Assembly: GCA_030608465.1 (NCBI GenBank)
Contig: JAUWEC010000009.1
Location: 1-32,588, forward strand
Direction: 5' to 3'
DNA length: 32,588 nucleotides
DNA from: Chloroflexota bacterium
Lineage (GTDB): Bacteria > Chloroflexota > Anaerolineae > Anaerolineales > UBA11858
Shown here: piece after piece, positions 20,571 to 29,508 of the stretch
Layout: every line of letters starts with the position of its first letter
Numbering within the stretch: position 1 is the first letter of the stretch
Made by a program: the position numbers and the translations under genes
Notes under the pieces: model-generated
Databases searched by the model: none
The model's input: only the letters and a program-made list of their open reading frames with translations
Told to the model about the DNA's origin: nothing

Positions 20571-21607
20571 TCTTGATCCTTCGAAAATAAGGGTCGCGGT
20601 ACATCCCGGGGTACAAGAACCCGGAGTGATTGGGGACGAATATCAATGGAAACTTCTTTCGCTGGGGAAATTGGCTCACCATCAAGCTGCAGATATAAAT
20701 CAGTCTTTGATTTAATTAGAATTTCCTTACAGGGAATTAAAGTGGTTTTGTCTGATGAAATGTGATTTCCCGAGGCAAGATCAAAGAGATGCTGAAGGGT
20801 TTCAAATAATGAGTCTCCTGCAAACAGCCACAAATCTATACTTCCATCATCTATGCGCGCCTTGGGAGAAATCTCTGCCAACCCTCCGGCATAAAGATGG
20901 ACGTTTGTCACTAAAGCCAGAACATATATCCCGGATACTTCCTCGCCATCAGCCCAGATATTCAAATCCATACCGGACCAGTTTCTGGCATACCAGGCAA
21001 CATTAGCAGCATAGTGGGGAGTTGCTAATTGTTTTTGCCAGCGTGATCTAGGTTCAAGGTGGTGAACAATAAAGGCATCAAATCCAATCCCTGCCCAGAG
21101 GAGAAAGGGGATTCCCTGGCAAACTCCCAGATCCATGGTTCGGATCGATCCATTCAGTAATCTTTTCACACTGGTTTCCAGCGCCCCCCAATTGGTCCAA
21201 GATAAACTTGGCAAACCCAGTTCCTGAGCCCATACATTTGCAGTACCTGCCGGCAGGACGGCGAGAGCGGTTTCACTGCCTATTAAACCCTCCGCGGCTT
21301 TATGAATCGAACCGTCACCTCCAGCTACAAAAATCGCATCCTGTCCTGATGCAGCAGCTTTTTTTGCCAGCTTCGTGATATGATCCCCCCCTTCAGTGCG
21401 GATAATTGTTATAACCCAACCATTGGTTACAAGGATTTTTGCAGCCCGTTCGACCAATGGCAAAGATGGAAATCGGCCTGCCATGGGGTTGTATATCAGT
21501 TGTCCCCGCATTTTTTCTCCAATGGGAATGTTATCTTGAGCATCCTGCCTGATTTCTCTCACAGTGTACTCCATCCAGATATCACCGTCAATCAGTTGAT
21601 GGTACAA
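20567..21607 (-). CDS. Diacylglycerol kinase / lipid kinase family protein (YegS-DgkB-like)
   Basis: MRGQLIYNPMAGRFPSLPLVERAAKIL, AIFVAGGDGSIHKAAEGLIGSETALAVLPAGTANVWAQELGLP. Actual start uncertain; MRGQL at 21511 is likely. Confidence 0.87.
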   Translation of the reverse strand: MYHQLIDGDIWMEYTVREIRQDAQDNIPIGEKMRGQLIYNPMAGRFPSLPLVERAAKILVTNGWVITIIRTEGGDHITKLAKKAAASGQDAIFVAGGDGSIHKAAEGLIGSETALAVLPAGTANVWAQELGLPSLSWTNWGALETSVKRLLNGSIRTMDLGVCQGIPFLLWAGIGFDAFIVHHLEPRSRWQKQLATPHYAANVAWYARNWSGMDLNIWADGEEVSGIYVLALVTNVHLYAGGLAEISPKARIDDGSIDLWLFAGDSLFETLQHLFDLASGNHISSDKTTLIPCKEILIKSKTDLYLQLDGEPISPAKEVSIDIRPQSLRVLVPRDVPRPLFSKDQE

Positions 21608-21640
21608 TCAAACCGGTGGAATCTGAAAGGAAGCTACCCC

Positions 21641-22639
21641 ATGATTGAGATTTTAAACGATCGGTATCAGTTAGATAAACAGCTTGGTGAAGGGGGAATG
21701 GCAATCGTCTACCAGGCGAGCGATCTCATGTTGGAACGGACAATCGCAGTCAAAATTCTCAGAAAAGATTTCTCAAAATCCAAAGCATTTCAGGAACGGT
21801 TTAAAGAAGAAGCCCGGGCAGCTGCCAATCTCACCCATCCAAATATTGTGACTGTTCACGACTTCGGATTTGATAATGACCGGCTTTTCATTGTCATGGA
21901 GCACGTTCCTGGGACCGATTTAAAACAGATCATCAAAAAGTCCGGACCCCTGCCGATTGACCATGCTTCCCGGTTATTTATTCAAGCCTGTGCGGGTCTC
22001 GGATATGCTCATCGAGCAGGACTGGTTCACTGCGATATTAAGCCGCACAATATGCTGATCACTCCGGATCACCGGTTGAAAGTGACAGATTTTGGCATTG
22101 CCAGAGCACTTGCATCTGTAAAACACGATGAACAATCTCAAGCGATTTGGGGTTCCCCGGCTTATTTCTCACCGGAACAGGCTGCCGGGAGAGCGCCGTC
22201 CCCCGCCTCTGATGTTTACAGCCTTGGTGTTGTTTTATTTGAAATGTTAACGGGCGAACTTCCGTTTACAGATCCTTCTCCCCAGGAATTGGCTCTGCTC
22301 CACAGATATGAAACACCCCCCTCTCCCCGGGAAATAAATCCAGAGATTTCTCCCGAACTGGAGGAAATAATAATTAAAGTGCTTTCCAAAGAACCTAGTT
22401 CACGATACCGGACCGCGGATCAGCTGGGGAGGATCGTTATAAGTTTTACCGAAATGCTTGACACCCAAACCCAGGTGGAAATACCAGCTCCCCTTCCGGA
22501 AGACAAAGACCTGCAAGCGATCCTTAACCTCGAGAATAAAAAAACCAGTAAACAGTGGTTGACAATCTTGCTGGGTTTGCTGTCCCTGATCGCCTTGGGC
22601 GGGTTGATCCCCTTTTGGATTTGGGTATACTATCAGTAG
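21641..22639 (+). CDS. Ser/Thr protein kinase, HCD-type catalytic loop, C-terminal transmembrane anchor
   Basis: MIEILNDRYQLDKQLGEGGMAIVYQASD, LVHCDIKPHNMLIT, DFGIARAL, GSPAYFSPEQA; C-terminal WLTILLGLLSLIALGGLIPFWIWVYYQ. Start at 21641 rather than ORF-track 21380. Confidence 0.93.
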   Translation: MIEILNDRYQLDKQLGEGGMAIVYQASDLMLERTIAVKILRKDFSKSKAFQERFKEEARAAANLTHPNIVTVHDFGFDNDRLFIVMEHVPGTDLKQIIKKSGPLPIDHASRLFIQACAGLGYAHRAGLVHCDIKPHNMLITPDHRLKVTDFGIARALASVKHDEQSQAIWGSPAYFSPEQAAGRAPSPASDVYSLGVVLFEMLTGELPFTDPSPQELALLHRYETPPSPREINPEISPELEEIIIKVLSKEPSSRYRTADQLGRIVISFTEMLDTQTQVEIPAPLPEDKDLQAILNLENKKTSKQWLTILLGLLSLIALGGLIPFWIWVYYQ

Positions 22640-22747
22640 AATTAGACTGTTCCCCCCTGACCTACCTTTATTTGGCCAGTAACATGTAAGAATCGAACAC
22701 AAATTAGATAATTTATTGGAAATATTACAAACATTTTTTGATTTCAT

Positions 22748-23413
22748 ATGAAAAAACCTTATTTATTCTCACCATCAATTCTCTCGGCAGACTTCACCCA
22801 GCTGGGGGATCAAATCAAACAGGCGGAAGAAGCAGGGGCGGATTGGTTCCATATCGATATCATGGACGGACATTTTGTGCCCAACATATCTATGGGCCCG
22901 TTCATCGTGGAAGCCTGCAAGAGAACAACTGATCTCCCATTAGATGTCCATCTAATGATTGAAAAACCTGAGGTATACTTGGAAGATTTTGTGAACGCCG
23001 GCGCAGGGGTTCTGACAGTTCACATTGAAACCTGCCCGGAGATGGATATAACCCTACAAAACATTCACAACCTGGGTTGTAAAGCCGGGATTACTTTTAA
23101 ACCAGCAACGGAGGTAAATAAAATAAAACCTTATCTGAACGATGTTGATCTGGTACTGGTGATGTCTGTAAATCCGGGGTTTTCAGGGCAATCATTTATG
23201 CCGGAAGTGGTCCCAAAGATCAGGCAGATCAGAAATATCCTGGATGAGATCAATCCTGATGCTTTAATAGAAGTGGATGGAGGGATCAATTCGAAAACTA
23301 TCCGGCAGACTTTTGATCAGGGGGCAGAGATTTTTGTTGCAGCCAGCGCGATTTTTAATCACCCCCTTGGGATACAAAAAGGTCTTCAATCGCTTCGGGA
23401 TATGCTCCCCTAA
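22748..23413 (+). CDS. rpe: Ribulose-phosphate 3-epimerase
   Basis: FSPSILSADFTQLGDQIKQAEEAGADWFHIDIMDGHFVPNISMGP, LDVHLMIEKPE, VMSVNPGFSGQSFMPEV, IEVDGGINSKT. Confidence 0.97.
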   Translation: MKKPYLFSPSILSADFTQLGDQIKQAEEAGADWFHIDIMDGHFVPNISMGPFIVEACKRTTDLPLDVHLMIEKPEVYLEDFVNAGAGVLTVHIETCPEMDITLQNIHNLGCKAGITFKPATEVNKIKPYLNDVDLVLVMSVNPGFSGQSFMPEVVPKIRQIRNILDEINPDALIEVDGGINSKTIRQTFDQGAEIFVAASAIFNHPLGIQKGLQSLRDMLP

Positions 23414-23429
23414 ATAAGGCTCCCGGATC

Positions 23430-23470
23430 CAAAAACAAGTGTACCTGAGCTTCAAAAGCTCAGGTACACT
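23430..23470 (-). terminator. Strong hairpin, probable rpmB terminator on the minus strand
   Basis: agtgtacctgagctt-caa-aagctcaggtacact (15-bp perfect arms); minus-strand reading is followed by TGTTTTTGG. Confidence 0.75.
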
Positions 23471-23551
23471 ATTAAATGAATTGCGGGAGAAGGCAAAAAA
23501 TCGACCTATCTCCCACAACGAAATCTATACTTTAGTGTTTATGGTATTGAT

Positions 23552-23731
23552 TCAGACTTTCGTCAAAGTACGGATGCAGCGGGTGCACAATGTTTTCCGG
23601 ATTTTCTTTCCATCTTCATATACCGTAACTTGCTGCAAATTTGGTTTAAATTTACGTTTGGTTGTTTTTTTCGACCAGGGGCGGCTACGCCCAAATTTGG
23701 TAGTTTTTCCGCATTCTTCACATTTCGCCAT
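23552..23731 (-). CDS. rpmB: 50S ribosomal protein L28
   Basis: Hand translation of minus strand 23731..23552: MAKCEECGKTTKFGRSRPWSKKTTKRKFKPNLQQVTVYEDGKKIRKTLCTRCIRTLTKV*. 59 aa, not in the ORF track. Confidence 0.93.
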   Translation of the reverse strand: MAKCEECGKTTKFGRSRPWSKKTTKRKFKPNLQQVTVYEDGKKIRKTLCTRCIRTLTKV

Positions 23732-23947
23732 AGGTAATGCCCTCGTTCAACAGTGATTATTTATGATTGCAAAATCCAGTTTAGTAACTGAAACTAAATC
23801 CAGAATCGAAGCCAGGATTATTCATTCAGCCAAGCCCGCCAATCTTACCATACAACAAGTCAATCCACAAGAGGAGACCTACCGTTCCACTGTTTTTATG
23901 TTATCATTTGGCATCTGTAAGTTATCCTGACACATATTCCCTACAAA

Positions 23948-24319
23948 ATGGTGAATTTAATGAAAAAAGAAAAAGCACCTTTAGGCGACATTCAAATTTC
24001 CAAACAAGCAATCGCGACCATCACCTATCAGGCTGTCCAGCGCTCTTATGGTGTTGTCGGTCTGGCACCAAAAAACATCGCAGATGAGTTGGCCCATGCT
24101 ATTGTCAAGGATCCGACGCATGGAATTGATGTGGAATATAAAGATAAGGTAATTAATATCGATGTCTACATCATTATCGAATATGGTACCCGAATCAAAT
24201 CCGTTGCCGCCAGTGTCGCCAATACAGTACGCTACCAAGTTGAAAAATCCTTAGGAATTCCGGTGAACGAAATTAACGTTCACGTTCAAGGTCTCCGAAT
24301 CAGCAACGAAGAGGTGTAG
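23948..24319 (+). CDS. Asp23/Gls24 family envelope stress response protein
   Basis: GDIQISKQAIATITYQAVQRSYGVVGLAPKN...VNIDVYIIIEYGTRIKSVAASVANTVRYQVEKSLGIPVNEINVHVQGLRI-type pattern. Confidence 0.9.
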   Translation: MVNLMKKEKAPLGDIQISKQAIATITYQAVQRSYGVVGLAPKNIADELAHAIVKDPTHGIDVEYKDKVINIDVYIIIEYGTRIKSVAASVANTVRYQVEKSLGIPVNEINVHVQGLRISNEEV

Positions 24320-24375
24320 TAAGCTCTCTGGCATTGGTAGTAATTGTTGCATCCTTTCTTCAGGAGTACTTAGGC

Positions 24376-26040
24376 ATGAGTGACGAATACCCGGAAAACA
24401 AGACCCCTCAAATTGACGGGAATCAATATAAAAAACTGATGAGTGCCGGCTTAACCTGGCTGCGGACGAATCAAGAATCAGTAAATGCTCTGAACGTTTT
24501 CCCTGTGCCGGATGGAGATACGGGCACCAATATGGTTCTCACCCTCCAGGCGGCATATGATGAAATATCCAACTCTTCTGAAAAACAAGTTGGTGCTTTA
24601 GCCGAGAAACTGGCACATGGGGCACTGATGGGAGCCCGGGGAAATTCCGGCGTGATTCTGTCCCAGATCTGGCGGGGATTTTCCAAAGGCATCGGGGATT
24701 CCAAAATTCTGGACGGGAAAAGTCTGGTGGAAGGACTGCTGCAAGCCCGCGACACCGCTTATAAAGGGGTTGTCCGTCATGTGGAAGGTACAATACTGAC
24801 CGTATGTAAAGATATGGCTCTGGCAGGTGAAAAAGCTCTCCAGGAATCAGAAGATCCATATTTCATCCTTGACAAAGTGACAGAAGCAGCCCAGGTCTCC
24901 GTTGATTACACACCAGAGCTGCTCGATGTTCTTAAAGAAGCCGGTGTTGTTGATGCAGGAGGGAAAGGGCTGCTGCATATCTTTGAAGGCATGCTGCGTT
25001 ACATCAAAGATGAACCTTTGGATATTGAACCGGTCCATGTCCAGCCGTTGTCAGTGATAGGAAAACAAGAAGCCCTCAACAGCATTGAACCCGGACAGGA
25101 TTACGAAGTGATTGTTGATTTCCAACCTCACAAACCATTGATACTGGAAGATTTTTACCAGGATTTAGAAGAAATCGGCACCTCCATTCAAGTTGGTGAA
25201 GGGGATGGCATATACCGGATGCACATTCATGTGCCAACTGAAAAGCGGTACGAGCCAATCGATTACACCATGACTATTGGAACGATAACCAAGGTTCATA
25301 TTGAAAACCTGATGGTGCAAATGGACACCTCCTCTGCTGAGCGTGAAAAAGAGGAACCCATTAAACTGATTAGCGTATCTCCGGAAGATGTCGCCACGGT
25401 AACTATTTCCCCCGGGGTTGGATTTTCTCGAATCTTCGCCAGCCTGGGAGCGGCCGCTATCGTAGAGGGCGGACAAACCATGAATCCCAGCACGCAGGAG
25501 ATCCTGGCAGCCTTCGAGGATTTGCCCACAGACCAGGTAATTATTCTGCCGAACAATAAAAATATCCTCATGGCAGCAAAATCTGCAGCTGAACTCTCAG
25601 TCAAAACGGTAGAAGTTATTTCGACTGTCACCGTTCCCCAGGGATTGGCCGCTATGCTGCGCCTCATTCCAGGCCAGGAACTAAGTCAGTTAGCTGCTGA
25701 AATGCGATCCGCCGTGAATGAAATAGAAAGTGGAGAAATTACCACTGCAGTCCGAGATGTGGAAATTGACGGTATTGATGTCAAGGAAGGAGAAATCATC
25801 TCCCTCCATAACGGAAAGCTGATAGGTTCAAACAAAACTCTCAAAGAGGGTTGTCTCACCTTCCTGGAAACGGTAAAAGCAAATGATTTTGAGCTGATTA
25901 CCATGTTCCATGGTGAGAATATCAGTCAGGAAGACGCTGAATCTATGGCTGAATTCATCCAGGAAAAGTATCCTGATCTGGTAGTTGAACTCCAATACGG
26001 CGGTCAACCCCACTACCAGTTTATATTATCCATTGAGTAA
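24376..26040 (+). CDS. fakA: DAK2/DhaL-domain protein, FakA-like (fatty acid kinase catalytic subunit)
   Basis: LNVFPVPDGDTGTNMVLTLQAA, LAHGALMGARGNSGVILSQIWRGFSKG, VVDAGGKGLLHIFEGML. ATG at 24376 (MSDEYPENK) preferred over TTG at 24334. Confidence 0.9.
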   Translation: MSDEYPENKTPQIDGNQYKKLMSAGLTWLRTNQESVNALNVFPVPDGDTGTNMVLTLQAAYDEISNSSEKQVGALAEKLAHGALMGARGNSGVILSQIWRGFSKGIGDSKILDGKSLVEGLLQARDTAYKGVVRHVEGTILTVCKDMALAGEKALQESEDPYFILDKVTEAAQVSVDYTPELLDVLKEAGVVDAGGKGLLHIFEGMLRYIKDEPLDIEPVHVQPLSVIGKQEALNSIEPGQDYEVIVDFQPHKPLILEDFYQDLEEIGTSIQVGEGDGIYRMHIHVPTEKRYEPIDYTMTIGTITKVHIENLMVQMDTSSAEREKEEPIKLISVSPEDVATVTISPGVGFSRIFASLGAAAIVEGGQTMNPSTQEILAAFEDLPTDQVIILPNNKNILMAAKSAAELSVKTVEVISTVTVPQGLAAMLRLIPGQELSQLAAEMRSAVNEIESGEITTAVRDVEIDGIDVKEGEIISLHNGKLIGSNKTLKEGCLTFLETVKANDFELITMFHGENISQEDAESMAEFIQEKYPDLVVELQYGGQPHYQFILSIE

Positions 26041-26100
26041 AGCAGCCTTGAAGTAATTATCATTTCAACTCAATCCGGGTTTTTCCCGGAAATATAGATC

Positions 26101-26132
26101 CGGCGGACTTATCAATAAGTTCCGCCGTTTTT
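26101..26132 (+). terminator. Intrinsic terminator between the FakA-like and DegV genes
   Basis: cggcggactta-tcaa-taagttccgccg (one bulge) followed by ttttt. Confidence 0.75.
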
Positions 26133-26151
26133 AAAGCCAGAGGAGTCCCTA

Positions 26152-26982
26152 TTGTCTACAGCCATCGTAACTGACAGCACATCGGATATTCCGTTTGACG
26201 TACTGAAAAAATATAACATCTTTCAGATTCCAGTGGATTTGATAATTGGCAATAAAACTTATCTGGATGGATTTGATCTATCCAGGAACGATTTTTACAT
26301 CCAACTTCCACATCTGAAACAGCTTCCGACAACCGCAGCTCCATCTGCTGGCAGATTCCTGGCTTTGTATGAAAAAATCTTTGATCAGGGGTTTTCCAAG
26401 ATTATATCCATTCACGCAGCAAGTGGGCTGAGCGGCATTTTTAATGCGGCGAGATTGGCGTCCCTGGAATTCTCACAAAAAATCTATGTGGTGGACAGCC
26501 AACAATTATCCTTGGGACTGGGATTCCAGGTGATCGCGTCTGCAAAAGCAGCTCAGGAGAACATCCCTTTCCAAACGATTCTTAAAGGTATCGAGTCAAT
26601 CAAGGAAAGAGTTCATGTTTATGCCTTATTGGATACTTTTGAATATATCCAACGCAGCGGTCGTATATCTTGGGCGAGAGCCCGGATTGGTTCGATTCTG
26701 AGTATAAAACCAATCATTGAACTCAAGGAAGGGGAAGTTATTAACCGGGGCCTGGCCCGTGCCCGGGAGAAAGGCATTAAGTTCCTGGGTGATGTTCTGC
26801 AGGGATTGGGAGATCTGGAAGATCTTGTTGTGCTTCATACCAATGCGATCCAGGATGGAAAAAATTTTATTCAGCAATTTGCGCCCAGCGGAATCCAAAA
26901 TCCTCTACTGGTGAATGTAACTACCATTATTGGCACTCACGTTGGACCCAATGGGTTAGGGTTTGCAGCAGTGGTAAAATAA
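26152..26982 (+). CDS. DegV family protein (fatty-acid-binding, FakB-like)
   Basis: AIVTDSTSDIPFDVLKKYNIFQIPVDLIIGNKTYLDG, LPTTAAPSAGRFLALYEK, IISIHAASGLSGIFNAARLAS, VVDSQQLSLGLGFQV, LDTFEYIQRSGRISWARARIGSILSIKPI. TTG start. Confidence 0.93.
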   Translation: MSTAIVTDSTSDIPFDVLKKYNIFQIPVDLIIGNKTYLDGFDLSRNDFYIQLPHLKQLPTTAAPSAGRFLALYEKIFDQGFSKIISIHAASGLSGIFNAARLASLEFSQKIYVVDSQQLSLGLGFQVIASAKAAQENIPFQTILKGIESIKERVHVYALLDTFEYIQRSGRISWARARIGSILSIKPIIELKEGEVINRGLARAREKGIKFLGDVLQGLGDLEDLVVLHTNAIQDGKNFIQQFAPSGIQNPLLVNVTTIIGTHVGPNGLGFAAVVK

Positions 26983-26987
26983 TTCAA

Positions 26988-29474
26988 ATGAAAACATCAG
27001 TCCAAAAGTTAAGAAAGTTTTTCAGATTAGAAGCTGAACGAGGATATGACAATAAGGCGGTCATGGGAGGATTGGCAAATATCCTATCCTCCTGGGAACT
27101 CGAAGCCCGAGAAGATCAATTGCCTGAACAGGTTATTCAAGCTGTTATCAGCCGACTAAGGGATTATCATCGCTTAAGTGAGGAGTCCCGCGAGGAAGCA
27201 TTAAAGGGGATCTGGAAACGGGTCAATAAGGAATCCCCGCTGGAACAAAAGCAGGACCAGGTGGATGAGGAAAATCTGCCAACTGAAAAGCCAACTCCCG
27301 CTCCCCAACAGATTTCAGAACCACCTGCCCAGGTTAAGAAACCTAGCCAACCTGATCAGAAAGAACTACAAACCGAAGAATCGGTCACTCCTCCAGTAGA
27401 AAAACTGGATGTTGAGGACCCGGTTAACAGCATAAAGGGCATAGGCGAAAAGAAAACTTCCGCTCTGACCAGGATGGGTATTTCCTCAATCAGAGATCTG
27501 CTGTACACTTTCCCGAGGCGCCATGATGACTACTCAAAACTAAAACCAATCGGCAATTTGTGGTTTGGTGAAGAGGTCACGGTAATTGGGACGATTGATA
27601 GCGTATCCACCCGAAGCATTCGAAGCGGGAAAATGAAACTGGTTGAAGCCGTGGTATCTGACAAAAGTGGAGCGCTAAAAGTAACTTGGTTTAACCAGCC
27701 CTGGTTGGAGCGGCAGCTATCTCGCGCAAAACATGTCGTCTTAAGCGGAGAAATTGAACAGTATCTTGGCCGATTGACCATGAATAACCCTGAATGGGAG
27801 CCGCTGAGTAAAAAGCAGCTGCACACTAACCGGATCGTCCCGGTTTATCCCCTCACCAAAAATATCACCCAGAAATGGCTGCGCGGTATCATGCACGACG
27901 CGGTCCAGAAATATGGACCCAGCATAGAGGATCCCCTGCCGGACCAGCTCCGTTCAAGTATCTCCCTTCCAAAATTACCCGACGCAATCCAGGAAATTCA
28001 CTTCCCGGACTCGGATCAATCCCTTCAAAAAGCAAAACAACGACTGGCATTTGATGAACTATTCCTGCTTCAGATGGGCGTCTTGAAACAGAAAATGCAG
28101 TGGGAAAATCGTCCCGGCCAGGTTTTTGACAGCCCGGATGATTGGATAAATTCCAGGGTGAAACAGCTCCCTTTCCAGCTCACGAAGGCACAGATCAAAG
28201 CTCTTACCCAGATTCGGGAAGATCTGCGCTCAGGTCATCCGATGAATCGATTGCTCCAGGGAGACGTAGGTTCTGGCAAGACGGTCATTGCTGCTCTGGC
28301 GGCATTAATTGTTATCCGGCAGGGAGCCCAGGCTGCTTTTATGGCACCCACCAGCATTCTGGCTGAACAGCATTTCAATACTCTGAAAAAACTACTGAAC
28401 AATGATCCAAATGAAGTAAAAGAAAACGAAATCAGTCTCCTGATCGGTTCGACACCGGAAGATCAAAAAGAACAAATCCGCAAAAAACTCTCTCAGGGTG
28501 AGATTAAATTGGTGATTGGCACACACGCTCTGCTCCAGGAACCGGTTGAATTCCAGAACCTGCAGCTTGCCATTGTGGATGAACAGCACCGCTTTGGGGT
28601 TGAACAAAGGGGCATATTGCGTCAAAAAGGCAACAATCCGCACCTGCTGGTGATGACCGCTACACCCATTCCCCGTTCACTGGCATTGACAACGTTTGGG
28701 GACCTGGAACTATCCGTGATCGATGAATTACCACCCGGAAGGTTACCAGTAGAAACCCATGTTCTCTATCCAAGGGAAATTGAACGGGCATATAGTCTAG
28801 TCCGCCGGCAGGTAGATAAAGGTAATCAGGCATTTATCATCTATCCGTTGGTGGAAGAGAGTGAAAAAATTGATGAAAAAGCCGCTGTGGATGAATTCAG
28901 CCGGCTTCAGGATGAAATCTTTCCTACATATTCGCTTGGGTTGTTGCACGGACAAATGCGTCCGGATGAAAAAGAGAGTGTTATGACTCTTTTCCGTGAT
29001 AAGGAAATCCAGATCCTCATTTCCACCTCAGTTGTGGAAGTGGGTGTGGATATTCCAGGAGCAACGGTAATGTTGGTCGAAGGCGCTCATCGTTTTGGAC
29101 TCGCTCAACTGCACCAGTTCCGGGGGCGAGTGGGACGCAGCGATCAAAAATCCTACTGCATCTTGATTCCCGGAAACGCAGAGGAAGTAGAAAATCAACG
29201 GCTGCAAGCAATGGTTGAAACTAATGACGGTTTTGTTTTAGCTGAAAAGGATCTGGCGATCCGCGGACCAGGACAATTCCTGGGAACCCGCCAATCAGGG
29301 TACACGGAATTGAAGTTAGCCAGCATCACAGATCTGCAATTGATCGAGCAGGCCCGTCAGCATGCATCAGAACTCTTCCGTCAGGATCCTGAATTAAGTC
29401 AGGAAAATCATCAGAAATTAGCTCTCGCAGTTAACCAATTCTGGACACAGAAAAACTCAGGCGATATCAGCTGA
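26988..29474 (+). CDS. recG: ATP-dependent DNA helicase RecG
   Basis: IKGIGEKKTSALTRMGISSIRDLLYTFPRRHDDYS, LLQGDVGSGKTVIAALAAL, AIVDEQHRFGVEQR, VMTATPIPRSLALTTFGDL, HQFRGRVGRSDQKSYCIL. Confidence 0.96.
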   Translation: MKTSVQKLRKFFRLEAERGYDNKAVMGGLANILSSWELEAREDQLPEQVIQAVISRLRDYHRLSEESREEALKGIWKRVNKESPLEQKQDQVDEENLPTEKPTPAPQQISEPPAQVKKPSQPDQKELQTEESVTPPVEKLDVEDPVNSIKGIGEKKTSALTRMGISSIRDLLYTFPRRHDDYSKLKPIGNLWFGEEVTVIGTIDSVSTRSIRSGKMKLVEAVVSDKSGALKVTWFNQPWLERQLSRAKHVVLSGEIEQYLGRLTMNNPEWEPLSKKQLHTNRIVPVYPLTKNITQKWLRGIMHDAVQKYGPSIEDPLPDQLRSSISLPKLPDAIQEIHFPDSDQSLQKAKQRLAFDELFLLQMGVLKQKMQWENRPGQVFDSPDDWINSRVKQLPFQLTKAQIKALTQIREDLRSGHPMNRLLQGDVGSGKTVIAALAALIVIRQGAQAAFMAPTSILAEQHFNTLKKLLNNDPNEVKENEISLLIGSTPEDQKEQIRKKLSQGEIKLVIGTHALLQEPVEFQNLQLAIVDEQHRFGVEQRGILRQKGNNPHLLVMTATPIPRSLALTTFGDLELSVIDELPPGRLPVETHVLYPREIERAYSLVRRQVDKGNQAFIIYPLVEESEKIDEKAAVDEFSRLQDEIFPTYSLGLLHGQMRPDEKESVMTLFRDKEIQILISTSVVEVGVDIPGATVMLVEGAHRFGLAQLHQFRGRVGRSDQKSYCILIPGNAEEVENQRLQAMVETNDGFVLAEKDLAIRGPGQFLGTRQSGYTELKLASITDLQLIEQARQHASELFRQDPELSQENHQKLALAVNQFWTQKNSGDIS

Positions 29475-29508
29475 CAAATCTGCTGCCAGAAATATCTAGG
29501 AGAATTTT

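Noticed and set aside
21380-21640. N-terminal extension of the third kinase ORF (MIPPFSADNCYNPTIG...)
   Set aside because: It is antisense to the lipid-kinase gene and precedes a clear kinase start MIEILNDRYQL at 21641; not real coding sequence.
22941-22958. attagatg-tc-catctaat palindrome
   Set aside because: Lies inside rpe, encoding the conserved LDVHLMIEKP segment; most simply explained by coding sequence.
24471-24859. Overlapping antisense ORFs opposite the FakA-like gene
   Set aside because: Long antisense frames are expected opposite GC-rich conserved coding DNA; no SD or domain.
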